Shown: positions 1-8,402, counted from the stretch's first letter. The stretch: 35,800 bases of DNA from Thermogemmatispora sp. (GCF_019683755.1 NZ_JADGHT010000009.1:1-35800), one strand, 5' to 3'. The notes: generated by a model not told the origin, from the sequence alone. Numbers and translations are program-made.

Positions 1-16
1 ACAATACGCAAGGGGG

Positions 17-45
17 AAAAAGCGCCGCCACAGACAGGGCGGCGC
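17..45 (-). terminator. Intrinsic terminator of leuA
   Basis: Read on the minus strand, a perfect 8-bp stem (GCGCCGCC pairing with GGCGGCGC, 22-29 with 38-45) with an 8-base loop is followed directly by five T residues (17-21). This is a classical rho-independent terminator, about 50 bases past the leuA stop. Confidence 0.85.
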
Positions 46-95
46 CAGCCTACCGGCCTGCGTGGGTGTAGTCGAGCAGGGCAGGCCGTAGGAAG

Positions 96-1289
96 CTACT
101 TCATAGCTGTTTCGGCGATGTAGCGCAGGTCCAGCTCTTCCAGCTCGCGCTTCTTGCCCAAGAGCAGCTTAGCCATCTCAAAGGCCCGATTGAGCTGCTC
201 CTGCTCCAGGGTATAGCCCAGTTCGCGCATCTGGGCGGCCAGGGCGGCACGGCCCGAGAGCTTCCCCATGCGGATGCGTCGATCGGCGGCGGTCAGGCCG
301 ATCGACTCGGGAGTCATGATCTCATAGGTACGGGCATCCTTGAGCACCCCATCCTGATGGATACCACCACCGTGGCTAAAGGCATTCTGACCAACGATGG
401 CCTTAGTCCATTGGGGCTGCATACCCGAATACTTGGCGATCAGGCGACTAGTGGGGATGATCTTGGTGGTATCGACGCGCACATCGAGGCCCAGATCGGC
501 CGAGCGGGTACGAATGGCCATCACCACCTCCTCGGTGGCGGCGTTACCGGCGCGCTCGCCCAGGCCATTAAAAGAAGTATCGACACGCTCAGCGCCGTTA
601 CGCAGACCCTCGAGAGCATTGGCCACCGCCAGGCCCAGATCGTTATGACAATGGGCCGAGATGCGGATCGTCGGGAACTCACGCTTGAGATCGGCGATGA
701 GCTGACCAAACTCCCAGGGCAAGGCGTAGCCGACGGTATCGCAGATGGTCACGAAGCGTACACCTTCCTTAAGGATGGCTTCGCAGACCTCTAGGATGAA
801 ATCGTGTTCAGTGCGCGTCGTATCTTCGAGGGCGAAGTCGACCGTATCGGTCAGGCTACGGGCGTAGGCCACAGCCGTGCGGGCCATCTCCAGCACTTCC
901 TGACGGCTCTTGCCTAGCTTGACCTGACGATGGATGGGGGAGACACTGATAAACGGCTCGATGACCGGGTGAGCGGCGACCTTGACAGCCTCCCAGGCGG
1001 CATCGATGTCGCCCTTCACGGCTCGTGCGATGGCGCAGATCTCTGCGTTTTCGACCTGCGAGGCGATCAGGCGGACGGCCTCAAATTCGCTTGGCGAAGA
1101 GATCGGGAAGCCGACGTCCAGGGTGTCGAAGCCCATGTCGGCCAAGGCCCGCGCGATCTCTAGCTTCTCTTCGGGAAAGTAGTTGACGCCGGGGGTCTGC
1201 TCGCCATCGCGGAGGGTGGTTTCGTAAAATTTGACGATGCGCGGCTGTGGTCGCTCTGGCTGCAGTTGCTGCTGTGGCTGGGTCGTCAT
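96..1289 (-). CDS. leuA: 2-isopropylmalate synthase, catalytic-domain-only form
   Basis: Condenses acetyl-CoA with 2-ketoisovalerate, the first committed step of leucine synthesis, in the cytoplasm. The 397-residue protein shows the DRE-TIM motif TTLRDGEQTPG (residues 24-34; R27 and metal ligand D28), the HCHNDLG metal-binding loop, GLGERAGNA, and the SHGGGIHQDG...YEIMTPESIG stretch typical of LeuA rather than of homocitrate or citramalate synthases. The start is the ATG at 1289, preceded by AAGGAGAG; an in-frame start 27 bases upstream has no better site. The protein ends soon after the catalytic and linker region, so the roughly 120-residue C-terminal regulatory domain of ordinary LeuA (about 510 residues) is absent; leucine feedback through that domain is therefore not expected (inference). 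Homocitrate synthase is the main alternative and is judged less likely. leuC and leuD lie 10 kb away on the other strand. Confidence 0.85.
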   Translation of the reverse strand: MTTQPQQQLQPERPQPRIVKFYETTLRDGEQTPGVNYFPEEKLEIARALADMGFDTLDVGFPISSPSEFEAVRLIASQVENAEICAIARAVKGDIDAAWEAVKVAAHPVIEPFISVSPIHRQVKLGKSRQEVLEMARTAVAYARSLTDTVDFALEDTTRTEHDFILEVCEAILKEGVRFVTICDTVGYALPWEFGQLIADLKREFPTIRISAHCHNDLGLAVANALEGLRNGAERVDTSFNGLGERAGNAATEEVVMAIRTRSADLGLDVRVDTTKIIPTSRLIAKYSGMQPQWTKAIVGQNAFSHGGGIHQDGVLKDARTYEIMTPESIGLTAADRRIRMGKLSGRAALAAQMRELGYTLEQEQLNRAFEMAKLLLGKKRELEELDLRYIAETAMK

Positions 1290-1329
1290 TGTTCTCTCCT
1301 TACTACAATGTAACACGCTGTCCGCGCGC

Positions 1330-1355
1330 CCTTGCGCGAAGCAGCGAGCGCAAGG
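1330..1355 (-). promoter_or_regulatory. Hairpin in the leuA leader
   Basis: An 8-bp perfect stem (CCTTGCGC with GCGCAAGG, 10-base loop) lies about 40 bases upstream of the leuA ATG. There is no T-run after it, so it is not a terminator as it stands. It could affect translation or be half of an attenuator. No leucine-rich leader peptide was seen. Confidence 0.35.
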
Positions 1356-1523
1356 CCATAATGGTAGGGAAGACGGCGCCGATCGCTCGCGGCTGGCCGG
1401 CTCGCTCGCCGCTGCGAGGGTGATCGCGCCACCTCTATCCGCTGATCTGCTCCTGCTCTTCCCTTCCGCTTCCTCACCCGCCTCAGCTTCTTCTAGGTGC
1501 TAGCCTGCTGCTAATCTGTAGAC

Positions 1524-1553
1524 ATTATATGCTTCGCGCGAAAGGGGACGCAA
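1524..1553 (-). promoter_or_regulatory. Putative leuA promoter
   Basis: On the minus strand a perfect TATAAT (1524-1529) is preceded, with an 18-base spacer, by TTGCGT (1548-1553). It would give a leader of about 225 bases before leuA. The -10 is strong and the -35 only half matches. Confidence 0.5.
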
Positions 1554-1607
1554 GCACCACCCTACCCGCTCATTCTTCGTGCCTGGCGCCTGGCTTACTC
1601 GCGTGGC

Positions 1608-2606
1608 TCAGCGGTGCTGTGAGAAAAGCCAGGGGAAGAAATCGGAAACGCGCAAAGGACTCGCTTCCAGGGAATAGACGTAGCCCCAAACGCCATGTCC
1701 TGCACCGGCGAATTCGGTATAGCGTGGATGACCGCCGACAGCGCGCAAGGCGGCGATCATGTCGCGCGAGCCACTCACGGGCACGACCGGATCAGCCGAG
1801 CCGTGAAAGGCCCAGATTGGCAGATTCTTGATGCGAGCCGCCAGCGATGGATCACCGGCTCCGGCAATGGGAGCCGCGGCGGCGAAAAGATCGGGCCAGC
1901 GCTCGATAGCGTCCCAGGTCCCGTAGCCACCGTTTGAAAGACCGGTGACATAGAGACGCGTCCGGTCGATGTTGTTGGCGTAGGCCTGCACGATTCGATC
2001 AAGCAGGGCCTTCGTGAGCTGAAGCGGAATGCTCGGCTGAGCCGGCTGGTGATAGGAGCCGCCATGAATGGGAACATTGACCCACTGCTGTCCCTGTTTC
2101 ATCTGCGGCACCAGGACGAAGCAGGGCCAGCGCTGCTGGATCTGGGGGTTGGCCGGGCCCTGGTAATCGCTGCTCCAGACGCGCACATAGGCTTGATTGA
2201 GCAGCAACTGCTCATTCTGGGTGGCGGTGTAGTTGGGACGACTGCGCTCGCCACCGCCATGCAGTAGCAATACCAGCGGATAGCGCCGCTGCGGGTCGAG
2301 CGGGTGAGGGACATAGAGATAGTAGACGAGGCTGTTTCCCCCTTGTGAGAAGATGTGCGCCGTGAAACCTAAGTAGTTGAGACCCGGCAGAGCTGGCGAC
2401 AGCAGGGAGGCGCTGGCAGTGGGAGCCGGTGTCAGGCGCCGACTCTGCAGCGACTCCCGCTGCTCGCTGCGATGGGCCTGGATGGCCAGCGGCGAGGCCA
2501 CGCTTCGACGCAGGCCGAGCGTGCCGCGCAGGCTATAGAGAGTGGCTCCCATCAGACAGACGAGCGCCAGCGCTATCAGGGCCAGGTATCGTACTCGCTT
2601 GCTCAT
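1608..2606 (-). CDS. Membrane-anchored alpha/beta hydrolase (esterase, dienelactone-hydrolase/CE1-like)
   Basis: Predicted serine esterase or peptidase of the alpha/beta-hydrolase fold, 332 residues. Residues 7-26 form a hydrophobic N-terminal signal anchor after a basic start, so the catalytic domain (about 80-332) should sit outside the membrane. Visible motifs are the oxyanion region LLLHGGGE (113-120), nucleophile elbow GLSNGG (Ser224), the acid in HGSADPVVP (Asp272) and the base in GAGHGVW (His304), a complete triad. The start chosen is the ATG at 2606, which puts the signal anchor at the N-terminus; a longer frame opening at 2693 would add a proline-rich, non-signal sequence. The gene overlaps the end of the upstream acyltransferase gene by 74 bases in a different frame, so the two are probably translationally coupled. 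The substrate cannot be read from sequence; an acyl ester made by its neighbours is a reasonable guess. Confidence 0.75.
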   Translation of the reverse strand: MSKRVRYLALIALALVCLMGATLYSLRGTLGLRRSVASPLAIQAHRSEQRESLQSRRLTPAPTASASLLSPALPGLNYLGFTAHIFSQGGNSLVYYLYVPHPLDPQRRYPLVLLLHGGGERSRPNYTATQNEQLLLNQAYVRVWSSDYQGPANPQIQQRWPCFVLVPQMKQGQQWVNVPIHGGSYHQPAQPSIPLQLTKALLDRIVQAYANNIDRTRLYVTGLSNGGYGTWDAIERWPDLFAAAAPIAGAGDPSLAARIKNLPIWAFHGSADPVVPVSGSRDMIAALRAVGGHPRYTEFAGAGHGVWGYVYSLEASPLRVSDFFPWLFSQHR

Positions 2607-4002
2607 AGCGGGCCAGTGCTCCAGACCGGAGATGATAGGGCGCGGAGGCGCCAGCGGCATCTGCGGAGCCGGTCTGCGAGACTGCCGGCACAAGGGCTAC
2701 GCTGGTGGTAGAGGTAACAGACAAAGGAGCCGGCTGCCTTCTGCCGACATCGGGCAGCACCTGGGCTTTGCTTACCTGTCCTCGGCCGCCTGCCGCTGTT
2801 GAGCCTGTTGAACCACCACGACGCCGCGGTCCCGCGCGTCCCACCAGGCGACTCAGCCACGGCGTATACATCAGCGCGATGCTGATAGCCAGCGAGAGGC
2901 CAGCAACGGCACACCAAAGCAATGCCACACGCAAGCCTACAGGCCAGCTTCCCGGCAGAAGAGGCAACAGGCTGCCGCGCAACTGGTTCAGGATCAGCAC
3001 ATGGACCAGGTAGACGCCAAAAGAGGCATCCGAGCAGAGACCCCAGAGGCGCACGCTCAGACGCTGGCTCGCCTCCTGGCCTGAGAGATCCGCGAGACCA
3101 ATGGCCCAGCGACAGCAAAGCCAGAGGGCCAGGCCGATAACCGCTACGCTATAGAATACCATACTCGGCTGCAGGACTGAAGTAGCGTAGCCCATTGGCT
3201 CACGATAAACGCTGATCTGCTCGGCAAAATGTACCCAGAGTGCTAACAGAGTTACAAGGAAGATGGTAATGATCAGACGAGCATGGCGTAAGACAAAGGC
3301 CCGCACCCGCTCGAAATGGAGCGCCGCCAGCCCGCCCAGGACAAAGTAGAACTGATACATCAAGACAAAGCGGTCCTGGTAGACTGCCACCGTATGCCAG
3401 AACGGATCACTACTGCGCTGAACCGTGTGGTAGTCCACATAGAAGAGCAGCACCTGAAGCGTAAAGCTGCCCAGCAAGAGCAGCCAGGGGTGACGGGACC
3501 AGCGCTTAAGTAGCGCCATGAAGAGCGGAAAGATCAAGTAGAACTGGATGGTGAGCAGGATGTAGTAGAGCTGATAGGAGGCGCTGCCCGTGACCACGTC
3601 AAAGAGGGCCGTTGTGAGAAAGGCCCTCCACGAGCTGGGACGCGTATTGACGAGAACGTAGACCAGGCTCCAGAAAATGTACGGAACGATGACGCCCAGG
3701 CTGCGTTTCTTCCAGAACTGCCCGAAGGGGAAGCGGCGCCCATTGTAGACATAGACGAGGGCAAAGGCCGTTACGAACATGAAGATTTCGCGCGTGAAGT
3801 GGAAAGCGACCAGAAGGGCATTCTGAATGGCGTAGCCTGGGCCGTTGCCATTGAGAATGGCAGTCGCCGCCAGCACATGCACCGCGACAACACTGAGCGC
3901 AGTGCATGTGCGCAGAGGATCAAGCTCGTAGATGTGCGGTCGCTTGCCGCTCCCACTGCTGGGGCTACGACTCGGGTTGAGGTTGCTGCTACTCTGGCTC
4001 AA
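2533..4002 (-). CDS. Integral membrane acyltransferase (acyltransferase family 3)
   Basis: Multi-pass membrane O-acyltransferase of the OatA/WecH type, which moves acetyl or other acyl groups onto cell-surface sugars or lipids. The 489-residue protein begins with a short Ser/Asn/Pro-rich tail, then YELDPLRTCTALSVVAVHVL, the family's N-terminal signature around an Arg and a His, followed by about ten hydrophobic segments up to residue 385. The last roughly 100 residues are low-complexity (Gly/Ser/Ala/Arg/Pro) and unlike the family; the 3' part of them lies over the start of the hydrolase gene. The start is an unusual TTG at 4002 overlapping the upstream stop as TTGA, with GGAGG 13 bases upstream and no in-frame ATG before the conserved region. 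It is translationally coupled to the acyl-CoA synthetase gene. Confidence 0.8.
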   Translation of the reverse strand: MSQSSSNLNPSRSPSSGSGKRPHIYELDPLRTCTALSVVAVHVLAATAILNGNGPGYAIQNALLVAFHFTREIFMFVTAFALVYVYNGRRFPFGQFWKKRSLGVIVPYIFWSLVYVLVNTRPSSWRAFLTTALFDVVTGSASYQLYYILLTIQFYLIFPLFMALLKRWSRHPWLLLLGSFTLQVLLFYVDYHTVQRSSDPFWHTVAVYQDRFVLMYQFYFVLGGLAALHFERVRAFVLRHARLIITIFLVTLLALWVHFAEQISVYREPMGYATSVLQPSMVFYSVAVIGLALWLCCRWAIGLADLSGQEASQRLSVRLWGLCSDASFGVYLVHVLILNQLRGSLLPLLPGSWPVGLRVALLWCAVAGLSLAISIALMYTPWLSRLVGRAGPRRRGGSTGSTAAGGRGQVSKAQVLPDVGRRQPAPLSVTSTTSVALVPAVSQTGSADAAGASAPYHLRSGALARYEQASTIPGPDSAGARLSDGSHSL

Positions 4003-5621
4003 GGTTGACCTACGGCCTCCTCCCTGGCGATCTGGTGCAGCTCGCGCCGCGCCTGCTCTCGGGTGCGTAGCAGGCGACGGTCGACCTTGCCGGTGGCATT
4101 GCGTGGCAGCTCTGGCAGAATCACCAAGTCGACGGGCACGCGCGGCGGACTGAGACGCTGGCGGGCATAGTGGCGCAGCTCCTCAACGTCGAGCTGGCGG
4201 CCCTCCTGCAGGCTCAGATAAGCCACGACGACCTCACCATAGAGCGGATCAGGACGTCCGACGACGGCCACTTCGCGCACTGCCGGGTGTTCCTGGAGAG
4301 TCTCCTCGATCTCGCGCGGGGCGATATTCTCGCCGCCGCGGTTGATGACCTCGCGCAGGCGCCCTTTGATGAAGAGATAACCGTCCTCGTCAAAGTAGCC
4401 CAGATCACCGGTGCGGAACCAGCCATCCTGGAACGAGGAGGCGCCGGCTCCATCCTCATAGGCGCTGATGACATTGGGCCCAGCGATACAGATCTCGCCC
4501 ACTTCGCCAGGCGGCAGATCCCGCAGAGCCTCCCTGGCGTCTCCCTGACCGGAGTCGTTGGACTGCGGTACGCAGATGCGCATGGCCACGCCGGTCGGGC
4601 GGCCAACCGAGCCGGGCTTATGCGGGGCCGGTGGCAGGGGATTGGCCGCGACCTGGCTGCCGGCCTCCGACAGTCCATAGGTCTCGATCAGCGGAATGCC
4701 AAAGCGCTCCTCAAAAGCGCGCAAGTTAGCCGGCGGCAGGGGGGCCGAGGCGCTGCGGGCGAAGCGCAGGCGGCCCGGAAGAAAGGCCGGGCGCTCCTCA
4801 CTCTCCAGGAGCAGGGCCACGATAGTCGGCACAAGACTGATCCAGGTCGCCTCGTAGCGCTCCACCCAGGACCAGAAGCGGCGGCGGCTAAAACGTGGGG
4901 CCACGATAAGCGAGGCTTCGGCCAGCAGCGAGGCGCAGAGACTGACCACCGGGGCATTGATGTGAAAGAAGGGAAGGGTCGTCAAACCGCGATCCGCCCC
5001 GGTCAGAGCATGGCTACGGCGCACCTGGTCGGCGGTCCAGACAATCTGGCGCTCGCTAAGAGCCAGCCACTTCGGCTCTCCCGTGCTGCCAGAAGTGCTC
5101 AGGTAGACACGTCCTTCGCAGACACTCAGCTCCCGCTCCGGCTCAGAGGTATGGCTGAGGTGCTCAGCAAGCTGAGAGGCAGTGAAAAGGCGCTGTCCAG
5201 GCGACAGGAGCACGGCGCTCCAGGCGCTCTCTCCCTCGTCGGGAGCACACAGAATGCTTGCCGGCTGGCGGCTGAGCAGCCGACGCGCTTCATCAAGGCT
5301 GGCTGCCGGGGGCACAGGGATCAAATCGTAGCCGCTGCTCAGGGCGGTCAGCCAGATCAGTCCGTTGAGCAGCCCGCCCGGTAGAGCCAGCATAATGCGC
5401 TGAGGTGGCGGACCAAAGAGGCGGCGCAGCGCGGCCAGGCCGACCAGCGCCTGCCGATAGCTCAACTGCTCTCCGCTCTCGGCCTCAAGCAGCAGAGCTT
5501 TGGTCGGTGTGCGATGGGCAGCATGCTGCAGGCTCGCCAGCAGACGGCCTACGGGCAGCTCCTCGCGTCGCGGTAGCACAGGCCGTACTTGGGTTGTCGA
5601 AGGGAAACTGATAGTCGTCAT
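3999..5621 (-). CDS. AMP-forming acyl-CoA synthetase (ANL superfamily)
   Basis: Activates a carboxylic acid as acyl-adenylate and then as a CoA thioester. All core motifs are visible in the 540-residue protein: P-loop STSGSTGEPK (175-184), TYGLSEAG, GWFRTGDLGYFDEDGY with the ribose-binding Asp, the hinge GRLREVINRGGENIAPREIEE, and the C-terminal catalytic lysine in NATGKVDRR (Lys512). Length is normal for medium- or long-chain acyl-CoA or oxalyl-CoA type ligases; the substrate is not readable. It is the first gene of a minus-strand cluster whose next two genes overlap it and each other (acyltransferase, esterase), which suggests it supplies acyl-CoA for a surface acylation (inference). The ATG at 5621 has only a weak GGAATAGA-type ribosome site. 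Confidence 0.85.
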   Translation of the reverse strand: MTTISFPSTTQVRPVLPRREELPVGRLLASLQHAAHRTPTKALLLEAESGEQLSYRQALVGLAALRRLFGPPPQRIMLALPGGLLNGLIWLTALSSGYDLIPVPPAASLDEARRLLSRQPASILCAPDEGESAWSAVLLSPGQRLFTASQLAEHLSHTSEPERELSVCEGRVYLSTSGSTGEPKWLALSERQIVWTADQVRRSHALTGADRGLTTLPFFHINAPVVSLCASLLAEASLIVAPRFSRRRFWSWVERYEATWISLVPTIVALLLESEERPAFLPGRLRFARSASAPLPPANLRAFEERFGIPLIETYGLSEAGSQVAANPLPPAPHKPGSVGRPTGVAMRICVPQSNDSGQGDAREALRDLPPGEVGEICIAGPNVISAYEDGAGASSFQDGWFRTGDLGYFDEDGYLFIKGRLREVINRGGENIAPREIEETLQEHPAVREVAVVGRPDPLYGEVVVAYLSLQEGRQLDVEELRHYARQRLSPPRVPVDLVILPELPRNATGKVDRRLLRTREQARRELHQIAREEAVGQP

Positions 5622-5784
5622 CGTCTATTCCATTCCGAAGAATATCTTTCTCTTATTGCTTCTAAGCTTGTTGGTTATCTTATGTGTCGGCGCATGGCGA
5701 GAGCGAGAACGCGGATCGGCACAGCTTTGAGCCTAACTGACTGAGAGATGGTCTTTGAAACTGCTTTTCATCTTGCCACCTGGG

Positions 5785-5823
5785 GCTGAAAAAAGGGCGC
5801 AGCGAGCCTGAAAATTCGCTGAA
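5785..5823 (-). promoter_or_regulatory. 39-bp phased half-site element, copy 1 (OmpR/PhoB-type box)
   Basis: Plus-strand hexamers GCTGAA (5785), GGCGCA (5796), CCTGAA (5807) and GCTGAA (5818) start exactly 11 bases apart; read on the minus strand they are TTCAGC-type direct repeats. Copy 2 at 11016-11054 has the same order, spacing and strand, and shares the spacer AATTC. An 11-bp direct-repeat period is the known pattern of OmpR/PhoB-family response-regulator binding. Such a regulator is encoded 270 bases away. Confidence 0.6.
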
Positions 5824-5942
5824 ATGGCGCCCTAACCAGCTTCACCAGCCTGCAGTAGCAGCGGAGGAGCGGTAAGAAAAAAGCAGGGAAAGGACAGCAA
5901 AGAGCCGTGGGCGCAAGGGAGCAGAGCAGGTCAACCGGAAGA

Positions 5943-5974
5943 TTCAGCAAATTTTCAGCCGGGCTTGCTATATA
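5943..5974 (+). promoter_or_regulatory. Putative autoregulated promoter of the two-component operon
   Basis: TTCAGC (5943-5948) and TTCAGC (5954-5959) are direct repeats 11 bases apart, followed by a weaker TTGCTA in phase at 5965 and a -10-like TATATA at 5969-5974. The -10 begins 10 bases after the second repeat and no -35 is apparent, which is the layout of PhoB-activated promoters. Confidence 0.55.
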
Positions 5975-6091
5975 CCATCACAGTATTGTTCACTATCCCC
6001 GGGGGCGATCTCTCCAGAGCAATAGGCCCCAACTGAGCGTCTGTGACAAGCATTGGCGAGAAGAGAGAGCACAGGACACAAGGACCACAGT

Positions 6092-6799
6092 ATGTCAGCA
6101 AGCAGCAAGGAGTACAACGGCAATAAAAGCAAGCAGCCAACCGTCTTGATTGTAGATGACGAACCGCAGATCATCGATTTTCTGCAGATGGGTTTTGTCT
6201 ACGAAGGCTTCCAGGTACTGGTCGCCACGAGTGGGCCTGAGGCCCTGCGTATGGCCACGCAGCACCAGCCGGACATCATCATTCTTGACATCATGTTACC
6301 GGGCTGTGACGGCCTGGAGGTCACGCGCCAGCTCCGGCGCAGCCATGACATCCCGATCATCATGCTAACGGCGCGCGACGAGGTTGACGATCGGGTCGCC
6401 GGGCTAGACTGCGGCGCCGACGATTACCTGACCAAACCCTTTGCCTTTCGCGAACTCATGGCGCGCACGCGGGCTGTCCTGCGTCGTCACGGCAACAACG
6501 TCGCCGACATCCTCTCGTTCCAGGACATCACCCTTGATCGCGGTACCCACACCGTCACCTTGCGCGGCGAGCCAATCGAGCTGACGCCGCGTGAGTTCAG
6601 TCTGCTGGAACTGTTCTTGATGCACCCGCGTCAGGTGCTCTCGCGCGACACCATTCTCTCGCGCGTCTGGGGCTACGACTACGTTGGCGACGACAACATC
6701 GTCGAAGTCTACGTCCGTCATCTGCGCGAGAAGCTGCACGACAATCCGCCACGCTTACTGCAGACGGTGCGGGGTATTGGTTATACCCTGCGAGGCTAA
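6092..6799 (+). CDS. OmpR/PhoB-family response regulator
   Basis: DNA-binding response regulator of 235 residues. The receiver domain (about 17-130) has acidic pocket D22/D23, phospho-acceptor Asp66 in IIILDIMLPG, Thr93 in MLTARD and Lys115 in LTKPF. A C-terminal winged helix (about 145-233) shows LTPREFSLLELF, the recognition helix region NIVEVYVRHLREKL and the terminal RGIGYTLRG. The start is the ATG at 6092 with AAGGA nine bases upstream; an upstream in-frame TTG at 6053 has nothing to recommend it. The histidine kinase gene starts 7 bases after the stop, so the two form an operon. TTCAGC-N5-TTCAGC repeats in its promoter suggest autoregulation. The signal and regulon are unknown. Confidence 0.92.
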   Translation: MSASSKEYNGNKSKQPTVLIVDDEPQIIDFLQMGFVYEGFQVLVATSGPEALRMATQHQPDIIILDIMLPGCDGLEVTRQLRRSHDIPIIMLTARDEVDDRVAGLDCGADDYLTKPFAFRELMARTRAVLRRHGNNVADILSFQDITLDRGTHTVTLRGEPIELTPREFSLLELFLMHPRQVLSRDTILSRVWGYDYVGDDNIVEVYVRHLREKLHDNPPRLLQTVRGIGYTLRG

Positions 6800-6806
6800 A
6801 GCAAGC

Positions 6807-8402
6807 ATGAAGAAACGCGCCAATCTTCTGTCGCGACTCATACGCCACGTGCCAATTCGCTGGCGCCTGGTGCTAGTGTCCCTTGGTCTTTTGACCATCC
6901 TGCTCGGCTCGCTGGGAGTCGTCATCTCCCTGATTGCTGAGCAAGATCTGCTCTCCAATCAGGTCGATGTGCTCTGCAACGAGGCCCAGGTGGCCATCAA
7001 AGGCATCATGAAAGGCAACCAGGACCATCCTTTTCGCCTCTCCTACACCTTTCTGCCGCCGGAGAAGCCGCCGACAGATTTCCTCTATACAGCCTCAACC
7101 CTGGCCTTTCGCCTCTCCAGTCCAAGCACGAACGCCGCCATTCTAGCGACCGATGGCAGTGTCCTGGTACCGGGCAGCAGCTCCCCCTTTGCGCTGCAGC
7201 CCATTACAGTCTCGCCCGCCCAGGTACGACTAGCCCTGCAGAATAACGACCAGCATCCGCCCTATCTGGTTCTCAAGGACAGCAGCGGGCAGCCGCAACT
7301 GGTGGTTTTTCTCCCCCTGGTCGACACCTTCCGCGATCACACGCTGGGCATTCTACAGATCAGCACCTCGACCATGCCTATCGATGACTTCCTGCGAACC
7401 CTGCATCTGACGCTCTTCATGGGGGTAGTGGTCTTGCTCGGCCTGGCCACGGCCCTGATCTATCCCTTGGTCAGCGTCGCTCTGCATCCACTGGTCGAGA
7501 TCGAGCGCACCAGCCAGCGCATTGCACGAGGCGACCTATCGATGCGCATTGATCCGCCGCCGACGGAGGACGAAATCGGGCGCCTGGCTCACTCCTTTAA
7601 CCGCATGGTTGCCCAATTGGAGAATGCCTTTCAGCGCCAGAAGCGCTTTGTCTCCGATGTCTCCCATGAGCTGCGCACGCCGCTGACGGCTCTGAGCGGC
7701 AGCCTGGAAATGCTGCTCTTGGGGGCGGACCGCGGCGACTTGGAGGCGGCGCGGCGCCTGGCACGCGGCATGTATGCCGAGGTGCAGCGGCTACAGCGCA
7801 TGGTGGAAGATTTGCTAGTACTGACGCGCCTCGATGCCGGGCGACTGGAGATGCGGCGCGAGTTGATTCGAGCGGAGGATATGCTGGCGACCGTCTGCGA
7901 GCAGGCGGAGCACTTGGCGCGGGGCCAGACCGTGCGTTGGAGTGTGGCTCCGCGCACGCCGGCACTGGTAGGTGATAAGGATCGCCTGCGTCAGGCCCTG
8001 CTCAATATTGTGGATAATGCTTTGAAATATACGCCGGCTGAGGGAACGGTCGAACTGCAAGCCCAGCCAGCCGGCGGGGGCGTGGTGCGACTGACCGTGC
8101 GTGACACGGGCGAGGGGATTCCGCCCGAGGCCCTGCCACATGTCTTTGAACGCTTCTTTCGTGCTGATCCGGCCCGCAGCCGAGCAGGACGCCGGCCCGG
8201 TGGCAGTGGTCTGGGTCTGGCGATCACGCGCGAGCTGATTGAGGCTCAGGGAGGCAGGATACAGATAGAAAGCCGTCTGGGCGAGGGCACCACCGTCACA
8301 ATTCTCTTTCCTGCTGCCGTCGAAGGGCGCAGCGCCCCGCGCGGCACCGAGGAAAGCACGCGTGGTCGCAGCCTATCGCAGCCTGGTCGCCGTCCCTCGT
8401 AA
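6807..8402 (+). CDS. Membrane sensor histidine kinase
   Basis: Sensor kinase partner of the upstream response regulator, 531 residues. Two membrane segments (about 21-43 and 201-225) enclose an external sensor of about 155 residues with no recognisable motif. A HAMP linker follows (about 222-275, ending in EIGRLAHSFNRMV). The dimerisation/phosphoacceptor helix has FVSDVSHELRTPL, with phospho-accepting His287. The ATPase domain shows the N box NIVDNALKYTP, G1 DTGEGIPPE, the F box FERFFRADP and G2 GGSGLGLAI. The C-terminal 30 residues are Arg/Ser/Gly-rich. The start is the ATG at 6807, 7 bases after the regulator's stop, giving a proper basic N-terminus before the first membrane segment; a longer frame overlapping the regulator gene was not used. 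Confidence 0.92.
   Translation: MKKRANLLSRLIRHVPIRWRLVLVSLGLLTILLGSLGVVISLIAEQDLLSNQVDVLCNEAQVAIKGIMKGNQDHPFRLSYTFLPPEKPPTDFLYTASTLAFRLSSPSTNAAILATDGSVLVPGSSSPFALQPITVSPAQVRLALQNNDQHPPYLVLKDSSGQPQLVVFLPLVDTFRDHTLGILQISTSTMPIDDFLRTLHLTLFMGVVVLLGLATALIYPLVSVALHPLVEIERTSQRIARGDLSMRIDPPPTEDEIGRLAHSFNRMVAQLENAFQRQKRFVSDVSHELRTPLTALSGSLEMLLLGADRGDLEAARRLARGMYAEVQRLQRMVEDLLVLTRLDAGRLEMRRELIRAEDMLATVCEQAEHLARGQTVRWSVAPRTPALVGDKDRLRQALLNIVDNALKYTPAEGTVELQAQPAGGGVVRLTVRDTGEGIPPEALPHVFERFFRADPARSRAGRRPGGSGLGLAITRELIEAQGGRIQIESRLGEGTTVTILFPAAVEGRSAPRGTEESTRGRSLSQPGRRPS

Larger units (their letters stand above)
1290..1607. other. Intergenic region between leuA and the hydrolase gene
   Basis: This stretch of 318 bases holds the leuA leader, its hairpin and its putative promoter. 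No convincing gene is present; the short open frames here are rich in arginine, serine and alanine and have no ribosome binding site. Confidence 0.6.
5622..6091. other. Divergent intergenic region with phased repeat elements
   Basis: This 470-base region lies between the divergent acyl-CoA synthetase and response-regulator genes. It has no plausible gene but holds a four-half-site phased element (5785-5823) and a two- to three-half-site direct repeat next to a -10 (5943-5974), both listed separately. Confidence 0.7.

Noticed and set aside
1425-1440. Second T-box-like string in the leuA leader (AGAGGTGGCGCG)
   Set aside because: Same reasons: incomplete core, no antiterminator or terminator pair can be drawn.
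1537-1575. T-box-like string on the minus strand upstream of leuA (AGGGTGGTGCTTGCG)
   Set aside because: It lacks the conserved ACC after GGTGG, lies upstream of the best leuA -10, and no stem I, specifier loop or terminator with T-run accompanies it.
4170-5384. Long plus-strand frame of 404 codons
   Set aside because: Antisense shadow of the acyl-CoA synthetase gene; its translation lacks globular character while the minus-strand frame has all family motifs.
5785-5832. GGGCGC...GCGCCC inverted repeat read as a terminator
   Set aside because: The arms (5795-5800 and 5827-5832) are short, far apart and lack a T-run on the relevant side; the 11-bp phased half-sites explain the sequence better.
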